DNA from: Jidongwangia harbinensis
Lineage (GTDB): Bacteria > Actinomycetota > Actinomycetes > Mycobacteriales > Micromonosporaceae
Assembly (NCBI RefSeq): GCF_020216025.1
Contig: NZ_JAIWNC010000050.1
Location: 17,462 to 81,461, forward strand
Direction of reading: 5' to 3'
DNA length: 64,000 nucleotides
In this document: positions 60,839 to 64,000 of the stretch, one piece after another
Numbering within the stretch: the first letter of the stretch is position 1
How the letters are laid out: every line of letters begins with the position of its first letter
Translations under genes and position numbers: made by a program
Notes under the pieces: generated by a model
The model's input: only the letters and a program-made list of their open reading frames with translations
What the model was told of the DNA's origin: nothing
Databases searched by the model: none

Positions 60839-62722
60839 TCACTCGACCGTGACCGACTTCGCCAGGTTGCGCGGCTGGTCGACGTCGTGCCCACGGGCCG
60901 CGGCGATCTCGCACGCGAGGATCTGCAACGGCACGGTGGTCATCAGCGGCGCGAGCAGCGTCGGCGTGCGCGGGACCAGGATCAGGTGGTCCGCGTACGG
61001 TGCCACGGCGTCGTCACCCTCCTCGGCGATGACGATGGTGCGGGCGCCGCGGGCGCGTACCTCCTGGATGTTGGAGACGACCTTGTCCCGCAGCACGCCG
61101 CGGCCGGCCGGCGAGGGCACCACGCAGACCACCGGGGTGCCCTGGTCGATCAGCGCGATCGGCCCGTGCTTGAGTTCGCCCGCGGCGAAGCCCTCGGCGT
61201 GCATGTAGGCGAGTTCCTTGAGCTTGAGCGCGCCTTCCAGGGCCACCGGGAAACCGACGTGCCGGCCGATGAACAGCACCGTGGACGCGGTCTTCAGGTC
61301 GCGGGCGAGGGCCCGGACGTCCTCCATCCCGGCGAGCAGGTCACGCAGCTGGTCCGGGATGGTCTGCAGGCGGGACACCACGGACGCGACCTCGTCGGCG
61401 TACATGACCCCGCGGATCTGCGCCAGGTGCAGGCCGATCAGGTAACACGCGACCAGCTGGGTGAGGAACGCCTTGGTGGACGCCACCGCGATCTCCGGGC
61501 CGCCGTGGGTGTAGAGCACGGCGTCGGACTCGCGCGGGATGGTCGAGCCGTTGGTGTTGCAGATGGCCAGCACCCGGGCCTTCTGCTCCTTGGCGTGCCG
61601 CAGCGCCATCAGGGTGTCCATGGTCTCGCCGGACTGGCTGATCGCGATGACCAGCGTGGACCGGTCGAGCACCGGGTCGCGGTACCGGAACTCGCTGGCC
61701 AGTTCCACCTCGCACGGGATGCGGACCCAGTGCTCGATGGCGTACTTGGCGACCATCCCGGAGTGGTACGCCGTACCGCAGGCGATGATGAAGACCTTGT
61801 CCACGTCGCGCAGGTCCTGGTCGGTGAGCCGGACCTCGTCGAGGACGATGTCGCCACGCTCGGAGAGCCGGCCCAGCAGCGTGTCCGCGATGGCCTGCGG
61901 CTGCTCGGCGATCTCCTTGAGCATGAAGTAGTCGTATCCGCCCTTCTCGGCGGCCGACGCGTCCCAGTCGATGTGGAAGTCCTTGCCGGTCGCCGGGTTG
62001 CCCTGGAAGTCGCTGATCTCGATGCCGGCCGGCGTGATCAGCACGACCTGGTCCTGGCCCAGCTCGACCGCCTCGCGGGTGTGCTCGATGAACGCCGAGA
62101 CGTCGCTGGCCAGGTAGTTCTCCCCGGCGCCGCGGCCGACCACCAGCGGCGAGTTGCGCCGGGCGCCGACCACCGCGTCGGGCACCAGGACGTCCACGGC
62201 GAGCAGCGTGAACGCACCCTCCAGCCGGCGCACCGTGCGGCGCATGCCCTCGGCCAGGAGCTGCGGGCCGTCCGCACATCCGCTCTCCCGCAGGGCGCGC
62301 ATCTCCGCGGCCAGCAGGTGCGCGGCGCACTCGGTGTCGGTGTCGCTGCGGAACTCGGCGCCGCCCGCCTCCAGCTCGGCGCGCAGGCGGGCGAAGTTCT
62401 CGATGATGCCGTTGTGGATGACCGCGACCCGGCCGTCGCCGGACAGGTGCGGGTGGGCGTTGCGGTCGGTCGGGCCCCCGTGCGTGGCCCACCGGGTGTG
62501 CCCGATCGCGGTGCAGCCGGTGGCGATGCCGTCGGCGGCCCGCTCGGTCAGCGCCTTCTCCAGGTTGGCGAGCTTGCCGGCCCGCTTCTCGGTCAGGACG
62601 ACGTCGCCGTCCACCACGGCGATGCCGGCGGAGTCATATCCGCGGTACTCGAGACGCCGGAGTCCGTCGAGCACGATACTGACCGCCGGGCGGTTCCCGA
62701 CGTAACCCACAATCCCACACAT
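60839..62722 (-). CDS. glmS: Glutamine-fructose-6-phosphate aminotransferase (isomerising)
   Basis: 627 aa. ATG 62722 exposes Cys2 after Met removal (MCGIVGYVG), the glutaminase nucleophile. RRLEYRGYDSAG, the glutaminase core and then two SIS domains (QSGETMDTLMALRHAK; GRHVGFPVALEGALKLKE) follow, with the C-terminal DQPRNLAKSVTVE. Makes glucosamine-6-phosphate for peptidoglycan. A -35/-10 pair 7 nt upstream suggests a leaderless mRNA. There is no room for a glmS ribozyme. Confidence 0.97.
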   Translation of the reverse strand: MCGIVGYVGNRPAVSIVLDGLRRLEYRGYDSAGIAVVDGDVVLTEKRAGKLANLEKALTERAADGIATGCTAIGHTRWATHGGPTDRNAHPHLSGDGRVAVIHNGIIENFARLRAELEAGGAEFRSDTDTECAAHLLAAEMRALRESGCADGPQLLAEGMRRTVRRLEGAFTLLAVDVLVPDAVVGARRNSPLVVGRGAGENYLASDVSAFIEHTREAVELGQDQVVLITPAGIEISDFQGNPATGKDFHIDWDASAAEKGGYDYFMLKEIAEQPQAIADTLLGRLSERGDIVLDEVRLTDQDLRDVDKVFIIACGTAYHSGMVAKYAIEHWVRIPCEVELASEFRYRDPVLDRSTLVIAISQSGETMDTLMALRHAKEQKARVLAICNTNGSTIPRESDAVLYTHGGPEIAVASTKAFLTQLVACYLIGLHLAQIRGVMYADEVASVVSRLQTIPDQLRDLLAGMEDVRALARDLKTASTVLFIGRHVGFPVALEGALKLKELAYMHAEGFAAGELKHGPIALIDQGTPVVCVVPSPAGRGVLRDKVVSNIQEVRARGARTIVIAEEGDDAVAPYADHLILVPRTPTLLAPLMTTVPLQILACEIAAARGHDVDQPRNLAKSVTVE

Positions 62723-62729
62723 GTGGGGC

Positions 62730-62758
62730 AGCGTAGCGGACGTTCGCTCATCCGTCAT
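62730..62758 (-). promoter_or_regulatory. glmS promoter, leaderless layout
   Basis: Reading minus: -35 ATGACG (62758-62753), 17-nt spacer, -10 TACGCT (62735-62730), then 7 nt to the ATG at 62722. Confidence 0.6.
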
Positions 62759-62965
62759 GCGCAAGAGCCATGCTTTCGCGCATCATACGTGATTGAAATA
62801 GCCGTTCGGTCGGTCCTTCGCGATGGGCGGACGGAACCTCCGCCGACAACCACTCCTTCGATGGATCGACACCGCGGCTCCCCACCCGCCCGCGATACCG
62901 GATGATTGCCCGGCAGGCGTACCGTCGACTTGCGCACCGTTACGGAGCCCGCACCGGGAGAGACG

Positions 62966-63877
62966 TTGAGCAACCAACCGCCGGACCCGCTGGGGCCCTA
63001 CCACCCACCGCAGCCGCACGGACCGTCCGGCCAGCCCGGCGCCGGCCCACCCCGGCCGCCGGGGGACGAGGGGCCGGCCCACCCGGTGTCCGCCGACCCG
63101 TGGTCCCACCCGTCCGGCGACCCGCTCGCCCCGGCACCGCCGCAGTACCAGCCCGGCTATGCCGCGCCGCCCCCGCCGACGGCCCCGTTCCCCGGCCACC
63201 CCACGCAGTACGACGGCACACCGGCCTACGCACCCCAGGCGGGCCCGGACGGGATGCCACCCGGCTACCCACCGGCGGGCCCGGACGGGATGCCACCCGG
63301 CTACCCGCCGGCGGGCCCGGACGGGATGCCACCCGGTTACCCACCGGCGGGCCCGCCACCGCGCCGCAGCAACGCCCCACTGGTGGCGCTGATCCTCGCC
63401 GTCACCGTGCTCCTCTGCGGCGGCGCGGTGACCGCCGGCGTGCTGATCGTCAACAACGTCACCGACCGCGCCAAGGAAGCGATCGAGCCGATCACCGACC
63501 CGACCGTGCCGCCGGTACCGACGGAGATCCCGGACCTGCCGACGGACCTGCCCGCGCTCCCCACCGACCTGCCCAACCTGCCGGGCAGCGGCAAGACGAT
63601 CGACGTCGTGTACGAGGTGACCGGCGACGGGCCGGTGGAGATCGTCTACACCGAGAAGCTGGGCGAGTCACCGAAGCGGGTCGCCGAAGCCGAGCTGCCC
63701 TGGAAGCTGAAGACGTCCATGACCGGCGCCGCGCTGGTCTCCGTGACGGCGATCCGCAGTGGCCTCGACAGCGGCTCGATCAGCTGCCGGGCCACGGTGG
63801 ACGGTAAGGAGGTGGCGCAGAGCACCCGGGAAGGCACGTTCGCGACCGCGTCCTGCATCAAGATGGTGCTCGGCTAG
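62966..63877 (+). CDS. MmpS-like membrane protein with Pro/Gly-rich head
   Basis: 303 aa from TTG 62966, chosen because GGGAGAG lies 3-5 nt upstream; earlier in-frame starts lack a site. A long cytoplasmic Pro/Gly/Tyr-rich head (about 1-130) has three 12-residue repeats (GPDGMPPGYPPA) and is followed by one TM helix (PLVALILAVTVLLCGGAVTAG). A Pro-rich tether and a C-terminal beta-sandwich come next (IDVVYEVTGDGPVEIVYTEK, GALVSVTAI-type, ISCRATVDGKEVA), matching the MmpS family. MmpS proteins assist MmpL lipid exporters, but no mmpL is adjacent. The two cysteines (ISCRA, ASCIK) could form a disulfide. Confidence 0.85.
   Translation: MSNQPPDPLGPYHPPQPHGPSGQPGAGPPRPPGDEGPAHPVSADPWSHPSGDPLAPAPPQYQPGYAAPPPPTAPFPGHPTQYDGTPAYAPQAGPDGMPPGYPPAGPDGMPPGYPPAGPDGMPPGYPPAGPPPRRSNAPLVALILAVTVLLCGGAVTAGVLIVNNVTDRAKEAIEPITDPTVPPVPTEIPDLPTDLPALPTDLPNLPGSGKTIDVVYEVTGDGPVEIVYTEKLGESPKRVAEAELPWKLKTSMTGAALVSVTAIRSGLDSGSISCRATVDGKEVAQSTREGTFATASCIKMVLG
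63241..63348 (+). repeat. Three 36-bp in-frame repeats in the MmpS-like gene
   Basis: Units at 63241, 63277 and 63313, GGGCCCGGACGGGATGCCAC plus 16 nt, differ at only a few positions and encode GPDGMPPGYPPA. Confidence 0.9.
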
Positions 63878-63912
63878 TGCGTTGGCCGCGAACGTTCACC
63901 GGGTCTGACCCG

Positions 63913-64000
63913 TCAGGCTGCCTTGGTCCGGGGTCGCCCCCAGCGTTGCTGGCGTTCGCTGCGGACTCGGGCTCGTTCGCGGCGTTGCGCGGCCAGCACG
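63913..64000 (-). CDS. 3' end of an unidentified minus-strand gene
   Basis: An open frame enters from the right edge and stops at TGA (63915-63913). The 28 visible residues, VLAAQRRERARVRSERQQRW followed by GRPRTKAA, are very basic. This is consistent with the tail of a nucleic-acid-binding protein. Too little is visible to name it. Confidence 0.45.
   Translation of the reverse strand, partial: VLAAQRRERARVRSERQQRWGRPRTKAA

Noticed and set aside
62723..62965. glmS ribozyme or other riboswitch upstream of glmS
   Set aside because: Only 7 nt separate the predicted -10 box from the ATG, leaving no leader RNA; no ribozyme core was seen.

Overview
The window is a high-GC chromosomal segment of a sporulating actinomycete. 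A Micromonosporaceae genome (Actinoplanes-like) is my best guess. Reasons: very GC-rich codon use; BldM- and WhiD-type developmental regulators; GroEL1 with a His-rich tail next to GroES and CIRCE boxes; many GTG starts with 4-bp ATGA/GTGA overlaps; and many starts placed 6-8 nt after a TANNNT -10 box, the layout of leaderless mRNAs. The order pcrA, chorismate mutase, guaA, guaB3-guaB, DUF5319, bldM, whiD, groESL, tsaD-rimI-tsaB-tsaE, alr, nnr, acpS, glmS resembles, as far as I recall, the conserved core arm of Streptomyces chromosomes. No rRNA, tRNA, insertion sequence, prophage or CRISPR array was found.

Layout: 1-136 is the 5' end of pcrA on the minus strand. 328-2169 is a secreted 5'-nucleotidase. 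2193-2680 holds a chorismate mutase gene preceded by what looks like a complete Phe/Tyr transcription attenuator (promoter, leader peptide with Phe-Phe-Tyr-Tyr, antiterminator, terminator), the most interesting element of the window. 2717-8288 is a five-gene oligopeptide ABC importer. 8427-13010 is a PspC/LiaFSR-like envelope-stress module: histidine kinase and response regulator diverging from a repeat-rich PspC protein. 13121-15391 holds convergent phosphatidylserine decarboxylase and synthase genes. 15625-17669 holds two tandem double-NUDIX genes. 17866-19687 holds a small PspC gene and guaA.

19708-29342 is mostly secreted proteins: two subtilases, an LCP-family enzyme, an M1 metallopeptidase lipoprotein, a glycerophosphodiesterase and a trypsin-fold pseudoprotease with an FG-GAP propeller. 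29449-34778 is guaB3-guaB, DUF5319, a 700-bp minisatellite region, bldM and whiD. 34967-42070 holds a membrane sulfite-oxidase-like protein, a P-loop kinase-like gene, a ROK repressor and a xylose-type ABC importer (permease, ATPase, binding protein). 42443-42925 is ybaK, followed by about 900 bp of repeat-rich non-coding DNA, then a methyltransferase.

45041-47606 is groES-groEL1 with two CIRCE operators and a DUF1707 gene. 47595-51046 is a heterodimeric ABC exporter with one functional composite ATP site. 51092-58781 is a tightly overlapped minus-strand operon (acpS-nnr-alr-hydrolase-tsaE-ung-tsaB-rimI-tsaD-small gene) joining cell-wall, cofactor-repair and tRNA t6A functions, with uracil-DNA glycosylase inserted between tsaE and tsaB. 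58973-63877 holds an ESX-like small protein with a DUF1023 hydrolase, glmS and an MmpS-like protein. The right edge carries the 3' end of an unidentified minus-strand gene.

All product names rest on motif recognition in the translated sequence. No database search was run.
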